Assembly: GCF_020443565.1 (NCBI RefSeq)
Contig: NZ_JAIZZN010000013.1
Location: 1-64,000 of the forward strand
DNA: 64,000 bases
Reading direction: 5' to 3'
From: Clostridium sp. CS001
GTDB lineage: Bacteria > Bacillota > Clostridia > Clostridiales > Clostridiaceae
Positions within the stretch are counted from its first letter, which is position 1, and every line of letters begins with the position of its first letter. The notes under the pieces are model-generated. The model was not told the DNA's origin. It saw nothing but the letters and a program-made list of their open reading frames with translations, and made no database searches. Shown here one piece after another: positions 44,136 through 54,408 of this stretch. A program made the translations under genes and the position numbers.

Positions 44136-46331
44136 TTATTCTTTTTCCACATCGTCTATAATAAGCTGATTCAAGTCAGAAGTTGAATATTCTTTTATGT
44201 CTTCTTCTATATCTTCATCTTCTTTAATTATATCAAAATAAACCTCATGAGAAGTCAAATCAACTTTACTAACTATAATCTTAACTTCTTCACCTAATTT
44301 ATACATCTTTTTGGTTCTCTCACCAATAAGAGTTAAGTGTCTTTCATCAAATATATAATAATCATCATCCAAGCTGCTCATATGAACTAAACCTTCTATT
44401 GTATTTGGTAATTCTACAAATAACCCAAAATTGGTTACTGAAGAAATAATACCTTGGAATTCTAGGCCAATTCTTTCGCTCATATACTCTGCTTTCTTTA
44501 AATCATCCACTTCTCTCTCAGCTTCCATAGCTACTCTTTCCATATCTGATGATTGTTTTGATGCTATTTCTACTTCTTTTACTAATTTCTCTGTTCTCTT
44601 CTCACTTAATCCTCCATTTATAACTTCTTTAATTATTCTATGGATCATAAGGTCAGGATATCTTCTAATTGGTGAGGTAAAGTGGCAATAATACTTAGCT
44701 GCCAGACCAAAATGTCCGCTACATTCTGGAGAATACTTTGCTTTCATCATAGAACGAAGTAATAATGTACTAACAACTATTTCTTCCTTCTTACCTTTTA
44801 CTCTTTCTATTATTTCTTGAAGCATTCTAGGATGTATTTCATTTCCCCACTTTATTGGATATCCTAAGTTATGTGCAAATTCACTAAAATGCATTAACTT
44901 TTCCTCGTCTGGGTCTTCATGAATTCTATATACAAAAGGTACATTTAGCCAGAACATATGCTCAGCTACAGTTTCATTAGCCGTTAACATAAATTCTTCA
45001 ATAATGGCATTTGCGATAGCTCTTTCATAAGGTACTATGTCTACAGGTTTTCCAAACTCATTTAACTTTATTTTAGCCTCAACAAAATCAAAATTTATGG
45101 CTCCTCTACCCATTCTCTTTTTATTAAGAATTCCACAGAGTTCTTCCATATGTTTGAAATCTTCAAGTAAGTATTCATACTTTTTGATTGTTTCCTCATC
45201 CTTATCTCTAAGTATCTTTGTAACCTCAGTATAGGTCATTCTTTCATTAGTTTTTATAATACTCTCTACTATCTCATGATCTACACTTTTTCCGTTTTTG
45301 TCTATTTGCATAAAGCAAGTAAGTGCTAATCTATCTACTCTTGGATTTAAGCTACAAACCCCATTAGATAACTTCTTAGGAAGCATCGGTATAACTCTAT
45401 CAATTAAGTATACTGAAGTTGCTCTTTTTAAAGCTTCTACGTCCAAAATATTCTTTTCCTTAACATAGTTTGAAACGTCTGCTATATGAACTCCTAAACG
45501 ATAGTTTCCATTAGGTAAAATCTCAATAGATACTGCATCATCTAAGTCCTTAGCATCCTCACCATCTATAGTTACCATACGTAAATCTCTTAAATCTCTT
45601 CTTCTGGCATATTCTTCCTCTGGGATTTCTTCAACTATGCTCTCAGCATAAGCTTCAACCTTTGTTGGGAACTCCTCTGGTAGATTGTGCTTTTTAATTA
45701 TAGTTAATATATCAATACCTAAATCCCCTTTATTTCCGAGAATTTCAACAATTCTACCTTCAGGGTTTCTTCTTTGATCTGGCCACTGAGTTATTTCAAC
45801 AATTACAATTTGGCCAGTTTGCGCACCATTTCTTTCTGCTTTAGGGATAAATATGTCTTGAGCAATCCTCTTATCATCAGCCACTACAAAACCAAAGTTT
45901 TTGCTATCCTCGTAAGTTCCTACTATTGTGTTATTAGATCTTTCTATTATCCTGGCAATTTCACCTTCACATTTCTTACCTTTGTTTTGTTCTTTTAATA
46001 TCTTAGCAAGAACTTTATCACCATTCATTGCTCCATTTACATTGTCTGCCGGAATAAATATATCTGGTCTTTCTTCATCTGCTATAACAAATCCAAAACC
46101 TCTTTGATGCCCTTGGAATTTACCAATTACAAGGCCCATTCTCTCTGGAATACCATAAAACTCAGTACGTGTTTTTACTACTTCACCGCTCTTTTCCATA
46201 TCCTTTAATAAATTAGTGAACTTCTCCATTTCACCTTTTTTAATATCAAATACCCTAGATAGTTCTTTTAAGTTCATAGGTTTATACGCTTGTTCTGTCA
46301 TAAAGTTTATTAAAATCTCTTTTATCACCAT
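44136..46331 (-). CDS. rnr: Ribonuclease R
   Basis: A 731-residue 3'-5' exoribonuclease of the RNase II family. In order: N-terminal winged-helix region, two cold-shock domains (GLVIGKFQGHQRGFGFVIAD), the RNB catalytic domain with DLRMVTIDGEDAKDLDDAVS (metal-binding aspartates about 255) and FGLAAKYYCHFTSPIRRYPD, and a C-terminal S1 domain (GLEFQGIISSVTNFGLFVEL) with an acidic tail. RNase R degrades structured RNA and, with SmpB-tmRNA, non-stop mRNAs. ATG 46331 follows AGGAGGG; the reading to 46349 lacks a site. Confidence 0.96.
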   Translation of the reverse strand: MVIKEILINFMTEQAYKPMNLKELSRVFDIKKGEMEKFTNLLKDMEKSGEVVKTRTEFYGIPERMGLVIGKFQGHQRGFGFVIADEERPDIFIPADNVNGAMNGDKVLAKILKEQNKGKKCEGEIARIIERSNNTIVGTYEDSKNFGFVVADDKRIAQDIFIPKAERNGAQTGQIVIVEITQWPDQRRNPEGRIVEILGNKGDLGIDILTIIKKHNLPEEFPTKVEAYAESIVEEIPEEEYARRRDLRDLRMVTIDGEDAKDLDDAVSIEILPNGNYRLGVHIADVSNYVKEKNILDVEALKRATSVYLIDRVIPMLPKKLSNGVCSLNPRVDRLALTCFMQIDKNGKSVDHEIVESIIKTNERMTYTEVTKILRDKDEETIKKYEYLLEDFKHMEELCGILNKKRMGRGAINFDFVEAKIKLNEFGKPVDIVPYERAIANAIIEEFMLTANETVAEHMFWLNVPFVYRIHEDPDEEKLMHFSEFAHNLGYPIKWGNEIHPRMLQEIIERVKGKKEEIVVSTLLLRSMMKAKYSPECSGHFGLAAKYYCHFTSPIRRYPDLMIHRIIKEVINGGLSEKRTEKLVKEVEIASKQSSDMERVAMEAEREVDDLKKAEYMSERIGLEFQGIISSVTNFGLFVELPNTIEGLVHMSSLDDDYYIFDERHLTLIGERTKKMYKLGEEVKIIVSKVDLTSHEVYFDIIKEDEDIEEDIKEYSTSDLNQLIIDDVEKE

Positions 46332-46834
46332 AAGATTCCCTCCTATCAAATTCTTGCTTAAATCTTGATCTAAATTGTTGAAAATATTTATATTACATAT
46401 TTATCGCTAAATATTATACTAAATTATTCATGTGATTCTATATTTACACACCTTAATTATAGTCCAAAAAACACATCTAGTATATACTATGTAGTTATAT
46501 ACTTTCCAATTATCCAATAAAAAATGCCATATTAAATGTAATCATTTAATATGACATTTTGTCGAAATTCAATTTCCTTATGATTTTCGACATTTTTCTT
46601 TTAAATTAGACATTTTTATGCAAAATAAAACAGCCCTTGGGGTTGGGCTGTTTCGTAATAAATAAAAAGGGGGCTATTTATCTCTCTATTTATCTTAACA
46701 CCTTAATTATATTAAACTTAAATAAAATATGCAAGTATTATTTGCAAAGTTTATTGTAAATTAATTTATAACATGATGCTATTTCATTCACATTTTGTTC
46801 ATCTTACCCTTGTATTATTATATTGTTAATTAAA
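46332..46834. other. Intergenic region with two hairpins
   Basis: No gene. AAAATGCCATATTAAAT with its complement (46521-46560) is a strong stem followed by TTTT on the plus strand. AAACAGCCC-TTGGGGTT-GGGCTGTTT (46628-46653) followed on the minus strand by TATTTTG looks like the terminator for the pseudouridine synthase gene. The rnr promoter presumably lies between 46332 and 46500; none was clear. Confidence 0.55.
46628..46653 (-). terminator. Terminator of the pseudouridine synthase gene
   Basis: Stem of nine base pairs (AAACAGCCC/GGGCTGTTT) with loop TTGGGGTT, with TTTT on the minus-strand side. Confidence 0.6.
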
Positions 46835-47551
46835 TTAAATCTGTTTTAATAAATTTACCTCTTCTTCTGAGAGCTCTCTATATTGACCTTCTGACAAATT
46901 TTCATCTAATTTTAGTGGTCCAAAACTAATTCTTCTTAAAAATACAACTTGTTTATCTACACTTTCAAACATCCTTTTTACCTGATGAAATTTACCTTCC
47001 TGGATTGTAACCATTACTTCAGATCCATTTTCATCAGCCTTTAAAACTTCTAGGATTGCTGGCATACATTTATATCCACCGTCTATTTCAATTCCTCTTT
47101 TAAATGCATCCACGTCTTTTTCATCTACAGGTCTATTAATTTCAGCATAGTATACCTTATCTACGTGGTTTTTAGGTGCTATCAATTTGTGGTTTAATTC
47201 ACCATCATTAGTTATTAGCAATAATCCTACTGTATCTTTGTCTAGTCTCCCTATGGGAAATGGTTTAAAAGCTTGGTACTCATCATCTAATAAACCAATT
47301 ACAGTTTCGTCATGGTTATCTACAGTAGCTGAAATCACACCCGCTGGCTTATTCATTGTTAAATATATATATTTTCTATATTTAATTTCTTCACCAGATA
47401 CCTTTATTACAGCCTTATCTGGATCAACCTTCATTGCACTATCTGATGCTATCACTCCATCAATTTCAACTTTACCTTTCTTTAATAAAGCTTTTACTTC
47501 TTTTCTTGTTCCATGACCTAAATTTGATAATATCTTGTCTATTCTTTCCAT
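46835..47551 (-). CDS. RsuA/RluB-family pseudouridine synthase
   Basis: A 238-residue RNA pseudouridine synthase: N-terminal S4 RNA-binding domain (RIDKILSNLGHGTRKEVKAL), catalytic motif PIGRLDKDTVGLLLITNDGE with the active Asp, NKPAGVISATVD, and C-terminal IQEGKFHQVKRMFESV. It would modify a uridine in rRNA (16S U516-type for RsuA); which site cannot be told. No operon partner is evident: a terminator lies 26 bp before the upstream neighbour and another follows the gene. Confidence 0.93.
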   Translation of the reverse strand: MERIDKILSNLGHGTRKEVKALLKKGKVEIDGVIASDSAMKVDPDKAVIKVSGEEIKYRKYIYLTMNKPAGVISATVDNHDETVIGLLDDEYQAFKPFPIGRLDKDTVGLLLITNDGELNHKLIAPKNHVDKVYYAEINRPVDEKDVDAFKRGIEIDGGYKCMPAILEVLKADENGSEVMVTIQEGKFHQVKRMFESVDKQVVFLRRISFGPLKLDENLSEGQYRELSEEEVNLLKQI

Positions 47552-47683
47552 TTACATTCATCTCCTTATTTATTTCTTAAAGTTTCAAATACACATCAGT
47601 TTATTCTACTCTTATCTACAATATTAATGGCTTCAACTTATATAGTAAAGTATGTATGCTAAATATGTTTTTTACTCATAAAA

Positions 47684-47707
47684 AAAACAGCTTTTAAAGG
47701 CTGTTTT
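47684..47707 (-). terminator. Terminator of the triple-tyrosine protein gene
   Basis: AAAACAGC and GCTGTTTT form an eight-pair stem with TTTTTTTT following on the minus strand, immediately after the stop. Confidence 0.75.
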
Positions 47708-47711
47708 AAGT

Positions 47712-49493
47712 TCATTCTTTTACTTCAATGTCCATTATAGCATAATCTTCATAGGAAATGCGTTTATAAAAACTTTTTGATAACACTAACATCTTATAAA
47801 TTCCTTTAGTAAAAGGCATAAAGGTATAATCATTTTTTCTGCTAAACTTTTGCATGAGGCTCCAATCTCCATTTTCCATAAGATAGAACTCATACATAAC
47901 TGCAGCGCCTCCCTTACTTTCTGCAATAACTGTTACTGCTTCATTAACTATAAAGCTTGTCCTATCACATAAAATTTTTGTATCCGTTATAGGCAAGCTA
48001 TCATGTACTTCTACTTTTATTTCCTTCTTACAATCATATTGCTTTGTACTAAATTTATTTTTTGCTTGAATCTCTATTAAATAAGTTCCACTGCATTTAG
48101 GCTTCATCTCATACTTTTTATGTTCTGCATTTTTATGTTCTAAGAAGTCAGTTTCCTCTACTAGACGATTATTTATTTTTAAAACATAATTCACAAGGGT
48201 CTCTCTTGTGTTTTCAGAAATAACCTCTAGTGAAACAGTATCTCCCACCATATAATACTCTTTAGGTGGCATTAAAACATAGTTTATTTTAGCTGGAATA
48301 CATTCTAAAACCTCAATATATCTCACTTCATGGCAATCAAATTCTCTTTTAGAATATTTATCTTTTACCCTTACCTCTAGTTTGAAATTTCCAATTCCCT
48401 CTGGAGTAAAATCTACAAAATCATGTTTTCCAAACTCTAGTTTTTCCAATTCTTTACCTTCTTTAAGTACTGCAAAGCTATACCGTAGAGAATTTCCACC
48501 GGTGGCCTTAACCTTCACATGAATAGCCTCTCCTAATAGAACCGGATTTTTCTTATCTAAAATTACATCCCCTATAATTACATTTTCATTACTTATATTA
48601 TCAATTATAAATTCTATAAAAGTTTCCTTTTCATATTCCCCCTTAAAGGTTTCATCCTTAACCCATAAGATAGCCTTGTATGTACCTGCTTCTTTTGGTG
48701 TCCATATATAATTATCCTTTGTGCTATAACTAGAATCCTCTGAGCAATTTCCTTGAATTTTAAATTTATATAATAATTCTTTTCCACCCCTAGCAATACA
48801 CTTTAGACTAATAGGAGTACCACATAGCTGTGGCGAGCTCAAATCACTAGTGAAACTATGTATTTTTATTTCTTCATAAAGTTCTATACTATAATGAATT
48901 AACGCTCTGTCATCAAATTCATTAATGGAATACATATCCTTTGCCATGCACAGCAGCTTATAGTCCCCTTTATCTTCTTCTACATAACTAACTAATTTTT
49001 TAGTCGAATAATCTTGTATGCAGGTATTCTCTCCTTGAAGATTTATTTTTACAAACTTGTATAAAACCATTCTGTTATCCTCATGGTTTGCTTCTACCTC
49101 AAAAACTAGTTCTCTGCCCACTAACAAATCTTCAGTCAAGCATTTAAATGCCGTAATCTCTAAGGACTGCACGGCTTGTACATTAAAATCACCATCTATT
49201 AACCCTTTGCAAACTTCACCTACTATATAATCCGTTTTTGATATAAAGTCAAAAGATCTATTGCTCTCTTTCCTCTTAGCTTGCACCATTATAGAGTACT
49301 TGCCCTCTGCCTCTGGCTTCCATGTAGTAACACTGTCTTCACTTAGTTCTTTTATAGTCGTCCATGTTCCTTCTTGCCCAACAAGAAATTTATAGTTTAA
49401 ATTATCCTCTAATTTATTTTCAACACTTATTTGAATTTCTTTAAATTCTTCCTCAGTGTCTTCTAAATTAAATAATATGTTCATTTCATTCAC
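47712..49493 (-). CDS. Triple-tyrosine-motif (Y_Y_Y) repeat protein
   Basis: A 593-residue protein made of about six beta-sandwich repeats of 90-100 residues, each with a pattern such as NYKFLVGQEGTWTTIKELS followed by TTWKPEAEGKYSIMVQAK; comparable blocks are YKFKIQGNCSEDSSY then YIWTPKEAGTYKAILWVKDE, and YSFAVLKEGKELEKLE then DFTPEGIGNFKLEVRVKDK. This is the clostridial triple-tyrosine family, often extracellular ligand-binding in two-component sensors. Here there is no signal peptide, membrane segment or kinase domain, so it is probably cytoplasmic. Function is not known. Confidence 0.8.
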   Translation of the reverse strand: MNEMNILFNLEDTEEEFKEIQISVENKLEDNLNYKFLVGQEGTWTTIKELSEDSVTTWKPEAEGKYSIMVQAKRKESNRSFDFISKTDYIVGEVCKGLIDGDFNVQAVQSLEITAFKCLTEDLLVGRELVFEVEANHEDNRMVLYKFVKINLQGENTCIQDYSTKKLVSYVEEDKGDYKLLCMAKDMYSINEFDDRALIHYSIELYEEIKIHSFTSDLSSPQLCGTPISLKCIARGGKELLYKFKIQGNCSEDSSYSTKDNYIWTPKEAGTYKAILWVKDETFKGEYEKETFIEFIIDNISNENVIIGDVILDKKNPVLLGEAIHVKVKATGGNSLRYSFAVLKEGKELEKLEFGKHDFVDFTPEGIGNFKLEVRVKDKYSKREFDCHEVRYIEVLECIPAKINYVLMPPKEYYMVGDTVSLEVISENTRETLVNYVLKINNRLVEETDFLEHKNAEHKKYEMKPKCSGTYLIEIQAKNKFSTKQYDCKKEIKVEVHDSLPITDTKILCDRTSFIVNEAVTVIAESKGGAAVMYEFYLMENGDWSLMQKFSRKNDYTFMPFTKGIYKMLVLSKSFYKRISYEDYAIMDIEVKE

Positions 49494-49808
49494 CTAAACT
49501 CACCTACCCTTATAAATAAGCTACGATCATAAAAATGTGCCTATAATGGTATATTATACCATAGTGCTATTCTCTATAATAGTGTTGTAGTACCCTTTTT
49601 TAACTTTATTTATAGACATAAATTCTCATAATCTTGACTTAAAGTAACAATTTCTCAAACTTTATATTGTTTTATGTAATAAATTTGTTATTGTTTAAAA
49701 TCTAAATAATCAATATTTGCTTAGGCCTTTAAAATAAGATAAAACAGTTAGTAATAAAAATTACTAACTGTTTTATCTGTTATGCATGTTACATATTAAT
49801 AGGTAATG
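49494..49808. other. Intergenic region; terminator at 49739
   Basis: ATAAAACAGTTAGTAAT and its perfect complement (49739-49776) form a 17-bp stem with loop AAAA, probably the terminator of the YaiI-family gene on the minus strand. No other gene or clear promoter is seen. Confidence 0.65.
49739..49776 (-). terminator. Terminator of YaiI/pgi transcript
   Basis: Perfect 17-bp stem, four-base loop, 30 bp past the YaiI stop on the minus strand. Confidence 0.75.
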
Positions 49809-50249
49809 TTATGATTGAGCTTTTATAATGAGTTTAATTAAATTATTATAAAGTCTTTCATCATCCTCATTTGTTCTTTTTTTAGGTCCAAAGGTTTTTC
49901 CTCCACTACGTCTTGCTTTACCAGATATATGGCGCTCAAATAATAGTTTATCTATATTGTCATCATCGTATATATGGCCTTTAGTGCCAATAGCATACGC
50001 GCCTTTAGCTAAAACCATTGCAGCCACGCCAAAGTCTTGGGTAATTACTATATCCTTAAGTTTCGCCTCATTGGCTACTTTCATGTCAACTGTTTGGAAC
50101 CCACTATCTACATATTTTATTGATGCATAATTACTATTTAAAACATGATTAATGTCGCAATACATAATAAGTTCTATAGAATTTTCCTTAGCTGCTTTTT
50201 CTATTAGGTGTTTTCCAGGGCACCCATCTGCATCAACAATAATTCTCAT
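49809..50249 (-). CDS. YaiI/YqxD family protein (DUF188)
   Basis: A 146-residue PIN-like fold protein: MRIIVDADGCPGKHLIEKAA, VDMKVANEAKLKDIVITQDF, GVAAMVLAKGAYAIGTKGHI and SGKARRSGGKTFGPKKRT are the family-defining blocks with conserved Asp residues. Family members are widespread but biochemical role is unsettled; a nuclease-like site is possible. It starts 18 bp after pgi, so they form an operon. Confidence 0.92.
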   Translation of the reverse strand: MRIIVDADGCPGKHLIEKAAKENSIELIMYCDINHVLNSNYASIKYVDSGFQTVDMKVANEAKLKDIVITQDFGVAAMVLAKGAYAIGTKGHIYDDDNIDKLLFERHISGKARRSGGKTFGPKKRTNEDDERLYNNLIKLIIKAQS

Positions 50250-50267
50250 ATAATCTTTCTCATTTCT

Positions 50268-51617
50268 TTAAATTCTCTTTTCGAGTTTTGCTTTTATTTC
50301 TTCATATCCTGCTTTACCAAGAAGCGCAAACATATTTTTCTTGTATTCCTCAACTCCAGGCTGATCAAATGGGTTTACACCTAATAAATATCCACTTATT
50401 GCACAAGCTTTTTCAAAAAAGTAAACCATATAGCCAAAATAATATGGTGTTAATTCTGGTACATTTAAAATGATGTTTGGCACTCCTCCATCATTATGTG
50501 CAAGAACGGTACCTTGGAAAGCTTTTTTATTAACAAAATCCATAGTTTTGCCTGCTAAAAAGTTTAATCCATCTAAATCTTCTGCTTCTTCTTTTACTAT
50601 AATTTCTTTTCTTGGTTTTTCAACATTTATAACAGTTTCAAATATGTTTCGTACTCCCTCTTGAATATATTGCCCCATAGAGTGCAAATCAGTAGAGAAA
50701 TTAACCGCTGCTGGGAATATTCCCTTTTGGTCTTTTCCTTCACTTTCACCATATAATTGTTTCCACCACTCTCCAAAATACTGAAGTGCTGGTTCATAAT
50801 TGACTAAAATCTCTGTAACTTTACCTTTTCTATATAGTGCATTTCTAGCCGCTGCATATTTATAGCAATCATTGCTATTTAAATCTTCTTTGCTATAGGT
50901 CTCTCTTGCATCTGCTGCGCCCTTCATAACTTCTTCAATATCAATGCCTGCGACTGCTATTGGAAGTAGTCCTACAGCAGTTAGAACTGAGTATCTTCCT
51001 CCTATATCATCAGATATCACGAAAGTTTCATAGCCTTTTGCATCTGCTGATTTTTTCAGTGCACCCCTCGACTTATCTGTAGTGGCAAAAATCCTCTCAG
51101 TTGCTCCTTCTTTTCCATATTTCTTTTCCAATAAATCCTTAAATATTCTAAAAGCAATGGCTGGTTCAGTAGTAGTTCCTGATTTTGATATTACATTTAC
51201 AGAAAAGTCCTTTCCTTCTATAGCATCAATTAAATCTGCCATATATGTAGAACTTATATTGTTTCCAACAAAAAATATTGCTGGAGATTTTCTCTTCTCA
51301 CTTGAGAGACTATTATAAAAGCTATGGCATAACATTTCTATAGCTGCCCTAGCACCAAGGTATGATCCCCCAATTCCAATAACAATTAAGACCTGTGAAT
51401 TACTTCTTATCTTTTCTGCGGCCTTTTTAATCCTATCAAATTCTAATTTATCGTAATTTAAAGGGAGGTCCACCCATCCTAAAAACTCATTACCCGCACC
51501 TGTTCTATCTTTAAGCATCTTGTGAGCCGTAGCTACCATTGGCTCAAAATAAGAAACTTCATGCTCTCCTAAATATGGGACTACTTTGCTTAGATCTAAT
51601 GATAAAGTCTTTCTCAT
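50268..51617 (-). CDS. pgi: Glucose-6-phosphate isomerase
   Basis: A 449-residue glycolytic isomerase (glucose-6-P to fructose-6-P). Signatures are [71 protein letters not shown] (catalytic Glu) and the Lys near [19 protein letters not shown]. Size fits the bacterial short form. AGGAGGG precedes ATG 51617. It is transcribed with the YaiI-family gene, 18 bp apart. Confidence 0.96.
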   Translation of the reverse strand: MRKTLSLDLSKVVPYLGEHEVSYFEPMVATAHKMLKDRTGAGNEFLGWVDLPLNYDKLEFDRIKKAAEKIRSNSQVLIVIGIGGSYLGARAAIEMLCHSFYNSLSSEKRKSPAIFFVGNNISSTYMADLIDAIEGKDFSVNVISKSGTTTEPAIAFRIFKDLLEKKYGKEGATERIFATTDKSRGALKKSADAKGYETFVISDDIGGRYSVLTAVGLLPIAVAGIDIEEVMKGAADARETYSKEDLNSNDCYKYAAARNALYRKGKVTEILVNYEPALQYFGEWWKQLYGESEGKDQKGIFPAAVNFSTDLHSMGQYIQEGVRNIFETVINVEKPRKEIIVKEEAEDLDGLNFLAGKTMDFVNKKAFQGTVLAHNDGGVPNIILNVPELTPYYFGYMVYFFEKACAISGYLLGVNPFDQPGVEEYKKNMFALLGKAGYEEIKAKLEKRI

Positions 51618-51815
51618 TAATAATACCCTCCTTGTTTATACCCTTCTGTAAATAAAAGTTATGAACCCTTAACCCTTTGCATGTCACCCTAATAAATCAA
51701 TATAGGATAATTTTAGTTTATAGAGTTAAATAAATCAAGTTTTAAAATATATTATGTACTCCCTGTCATTGTGTTGCATATACTGAATTATATTACTATA
51801 AGAGGTGTGATTTTT

Positions 51816-53096
51816 TTGATTATTCATGTTGTAAAAAGTGGTGAAAGCCTATATGAAATTGCTAAATTATACGGTGTTTCATACAATAAAATTGCTTCTG
51901 ATAATGAACTTACAAACCCATCGGAACTTGTTGTAGGTCAAACACTTGTAATCCTACAAGGAACAAGACAACATAGAGTTCTTCCAGGCCAATCTCTATA
52001 CGGCATAGCTAGAATGTATGGTATAACTCTCGCAAGTTTATATGCTGCAAATCCAGGACTTAGCAGTTCTACGCCAATTTATGCTGGCCAAATTATAAAT
52101 ATACCATCATCTTCGCAAAAATTAGGTTCTATCGAAGTTAATGGCTATGCTTTCCCTGGTACAAATATGGAGGTTCTTGCAAAGACTCTTCCAAACCTAA
52201 CTTACCTTAGTATATTTAGTTATCAAATATTGCCTAACGGAACCTTAACAGGTATTAATGACGTTCCCTTAATAGAAGCTGCAAGAAAAGCTAAAGTAGC
52301 TCCAATGATGGTGGTTACAAACTTAAGGACAGGTGGGGGCTTTGATAGTAACTTAGCTCACACAATACTTGCAAATGAAACCCTTCAAGACACATTATTA
52401 GATAACATAATTAATATATTAAAAAGCAAAAACTATTATGGTTTAGCTCTTGACCTAGAATATATCTTCCCCGAAGATAGACAAAATTATAATAACTTTT
52501 TACGCAAAACTGTAAATAGACTAGAACCTTTAGGCTATATTGTTACTACAGCCCTAGCTCCTAAGCCTTCTGCTGACATAAAGGGATTACTTTACGAAGC
52601 TCACGATTATCCAGTCCATGGAGTCCTTGCTTCTCATGTTATACTAATGACTTATGAGTGGGGGTATACTGCTGGCCCAGCAATGGCAGTAGCTCCACTC
52701 AATTTAGTAAAAAAAGTACTTGATTATGCTGTAACAGTAATTCCAAGAAAAAAAATCTTTATGGGAATCCCTAACTATGGGTATGATTGGACTTTGCCAT
52801 TTGTGCAAGGAAGCAAAGCAGTTGCACTTGGTAATGTAGCAGCTGTAGATCTTGCAAGAAAAGTACACGCATCTATTAAGTATGATTATACTGCTCAAGC
52901 ACCGTTTTTTAACTATTATGACTCTGCTGGAAAAAAACATGAGGTTTGGTTCGAAGATGCTAGAAGCATGAACGCTAAGCTTCGTACTGCTCACCAATAT
53001 GGTTTAGGTGGAGTTAGCTATTGGACTATTGGAAGGTACTTCCCTCAGGCATGGCTCGTTCAAAATTCATTATTCAATGTAATAAAGGTACTTTAG
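51816..53096 (+). CDS. LysM-GH18 spore germination hydrolase, SleL/YaaH-like
   Basis: A 426-residue protein starting at TTG 51816 (AGAGGTG upstream; longer readings lack a site). Two LysM modules (VVKSGESLYEIAKLYGVSYN and RVLPGQSLYGIARMYGITLA) bind peptidoglycan and precede a GH18 barrel from about residue 105. The catalytic motif YYGLALDLEYIFPEDRQNY carries the acid Glu. This architecture is that of N-acetylglucosaminidases acting on cortex muropeptides during germination. No signal peptide is seen, as in other members that are coat-associated. A sigma-G or sigma-K promoter is possible but not identified. Confidence 0.92.
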   Translation: MIIHVVKSGESLYEIAKLYGVSYNKIASDNELTNPSELVVGQTLVILQGTRQHRVLPGQSLYGIARMYGITLASLYAANPGLSSSTPIYAGQIINIPSSSQKLGSIEVNGYAFPGTNMEVLAKTLPNLTYLSIFSYQILPNGTLTGINDVPLIEAARKAKVAPMMVVTNLRTGGGFDSNLAHTILANETLQDTLLDNIINILKSKNYYGLALDLEYIFPEDRQNYNNFLRKTVNRLEPLGYIVTTALAPKPSADIKGLLYEAHDYPVHGVLASHVILMTYEWGYTAGPAMAVAPLNLVKKVLDYAVTVIPRKKIFMGIPNYGYDWTLPFVQGSKAVALGNVAAVDLARKVHASIKYDYTAQAPFFNYYDSAGKKHEVWFEDARSMNAKLRTAHQYGLGGVSYWTIGRYFPQAWLVQNSLFNVIKVL

Positions 53097-53125
53097 TTAA
53101 AGCTCTCTTATTACATTATCAATAC

Positions 53126-53167
53126 CTCGCCACTAACTCATGACTGAAGTCACGAGTTAGTGGCGAG
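53126..53167. terminator. Perfect 14-bp hairpin after the GH18 gene
   Basis: CTCGCCACTAACTC and GAGTTAGTGGCGAG enclose a 14-base loop that contains its own GACT/AGTC pairing. There is no strong T-run, so it may be a REP-like palindrome rather than a plain terminator. GC content exceeds that of its surroundings. Confidence 0.5.
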
Positions 53168-53240
53168 TCTTCAAAAATGAGAAGAGGTCATCTACTTTTA
53201 GACAACCTCCTCCTCTCTATATATTTAAAGATATAACTTA

Positions 53241-54188
53241 TTATGTTTTTAAATTTGTATTTATTACCTCCTTTTCCGTTGCAAATACAAATTGAATATA
53301 CCTTACTAATACATATAGAGTTAAAACAACAGCTACAGCTTCTTGAAACTTTATTAAGTATCTTAATACTGAAATTCCCTGACCAGATTTAGTTAAAAAT
53401 CCATTAGTAAGTTTCATCGCTATACCACTTATAACAAATGGAAATGTAAATGCTGAATAGCTCGGATAGAACTCCAACCTTAAAAGTTTAAACATAGTAA
53501 TAACAACTCCTATATACATAACAAGTGATAGTACCATTAAAACCCAAACTATTGCCATATTTTTTGTTTGAAATGAGTTAATGTATCCTGCCAAAAGCAA
53601 GCTTGCAGGTGCTGCAAATATTGCAAGAGTTGGCCGAGCTGGCTCTGCTATTTCCTTAATCTTTATAACTCTATAAAGAACTGTTACTAAAAGTACTAGA
53701 TAAGTTGCAAGTCCAAACCAGAAAGCTAATTGTCCTATAGCATTCATCTTAAACGCAGGACCTGTTACGCTGGCAACAACTATACCAACATAAACTATAA
53801 ACCAGGATGGAAATACCTGCTTAATCTTAAAATTCAACACATACTTTTTGGTAAACCATATAATCAGTGCAACATGAAAAGCAAAACCAATAATCCACAC
53901 TATGAATGCAGATGTTTGTGAATATGACTTTAAATAAGTTGATAATAACATAATTGCCATAGAAAATGTAGGGAATACGCTAGCTACCACAGGGTTGTCC
54001 AAAGCTTCCGTAACACCTTTAGGATATTTAATAATCTTCGCTATCATTAAAACAAACAATACTGCAGATAGCGCACCAAACATACTGTGATAAACTTCCC
54101 CATAAGATTGAACTAGGTTTCCCACTGCTGCTAATCCAAGCATAAGACCTGCTGCAGGAACGGGATATTTTTTTAAGATCTGTCCCAT
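53241..54188 (-). CDS. TDT-family transporter (TehA/SLAC1-like)
   Basis: A 315-residue membrane protein with about ten hydrophobic helices: PAAGLMLGLAAVGNLVQSY at the N-terminus, MAIVWVLMVLSLVMYIGVV and FTFPFVISGIAMKLTNGF later. The pattern fits the tellurite-resistance/dicarboxylate transporter family, which includes anion channels and sulfite exporters; no substrate can be inferred. ATG 54188 is selected for the GGAGGAATT upstream; an alternative at 54203 would start within that site. Confidence 0.82.
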   Translation of the reverse strand: MGQILKKYPVPAAGLMLGLAAVGNLVQSYGEVYHSMFGALSAVLFVLMIAKIIKYPKGVTEALDNPVVASVFPTFSMAIMLLSTYLKSYSQTSAFIVWIIGFAFHVALIIWFTKKYVLNFKIKQVFPSWFIVYVGIVVASVTGPAFKMNAIGQLAFWFGLATYLVLLVTVLYRVIKIKEIAEPARPTLAIFAAPASLLLAGYINSFQTKNMAIVWVLMVLSLVMYIGVVITMFKLLRLEFYPSYSAFTFPFVISGIAMKLTNGFLTKSGQGISVLRYLIKFQEAVAVVLTLYVLVRYIQFVFATEKEVINTNLKT

Positions 54189-54408
54189 AAATAATTCCTC
54201 CATTTACATAAATAAAATATACTCAAAAGTTTAATTAATATATAAGATTACAATGAAAATTATAACATACTAAAAGATTTATATAACAATTGCTTCTATT
54301 GATTTTTTCTATAGTTAAATCATTGAGTATTTGATTTTTTAATTGGATTGTTGGAAATACATAACTTATAATAAAATTACAAAATTATTTAATTTATGGA
54401 GGTAACTG

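Noticed and set aside
48614-48796. Second minus-strand frame inside the triple-tyrosine repeat gene
   Set aside because: It is an out-of-frame reading of a repeat protein gene with no start signal of its own.
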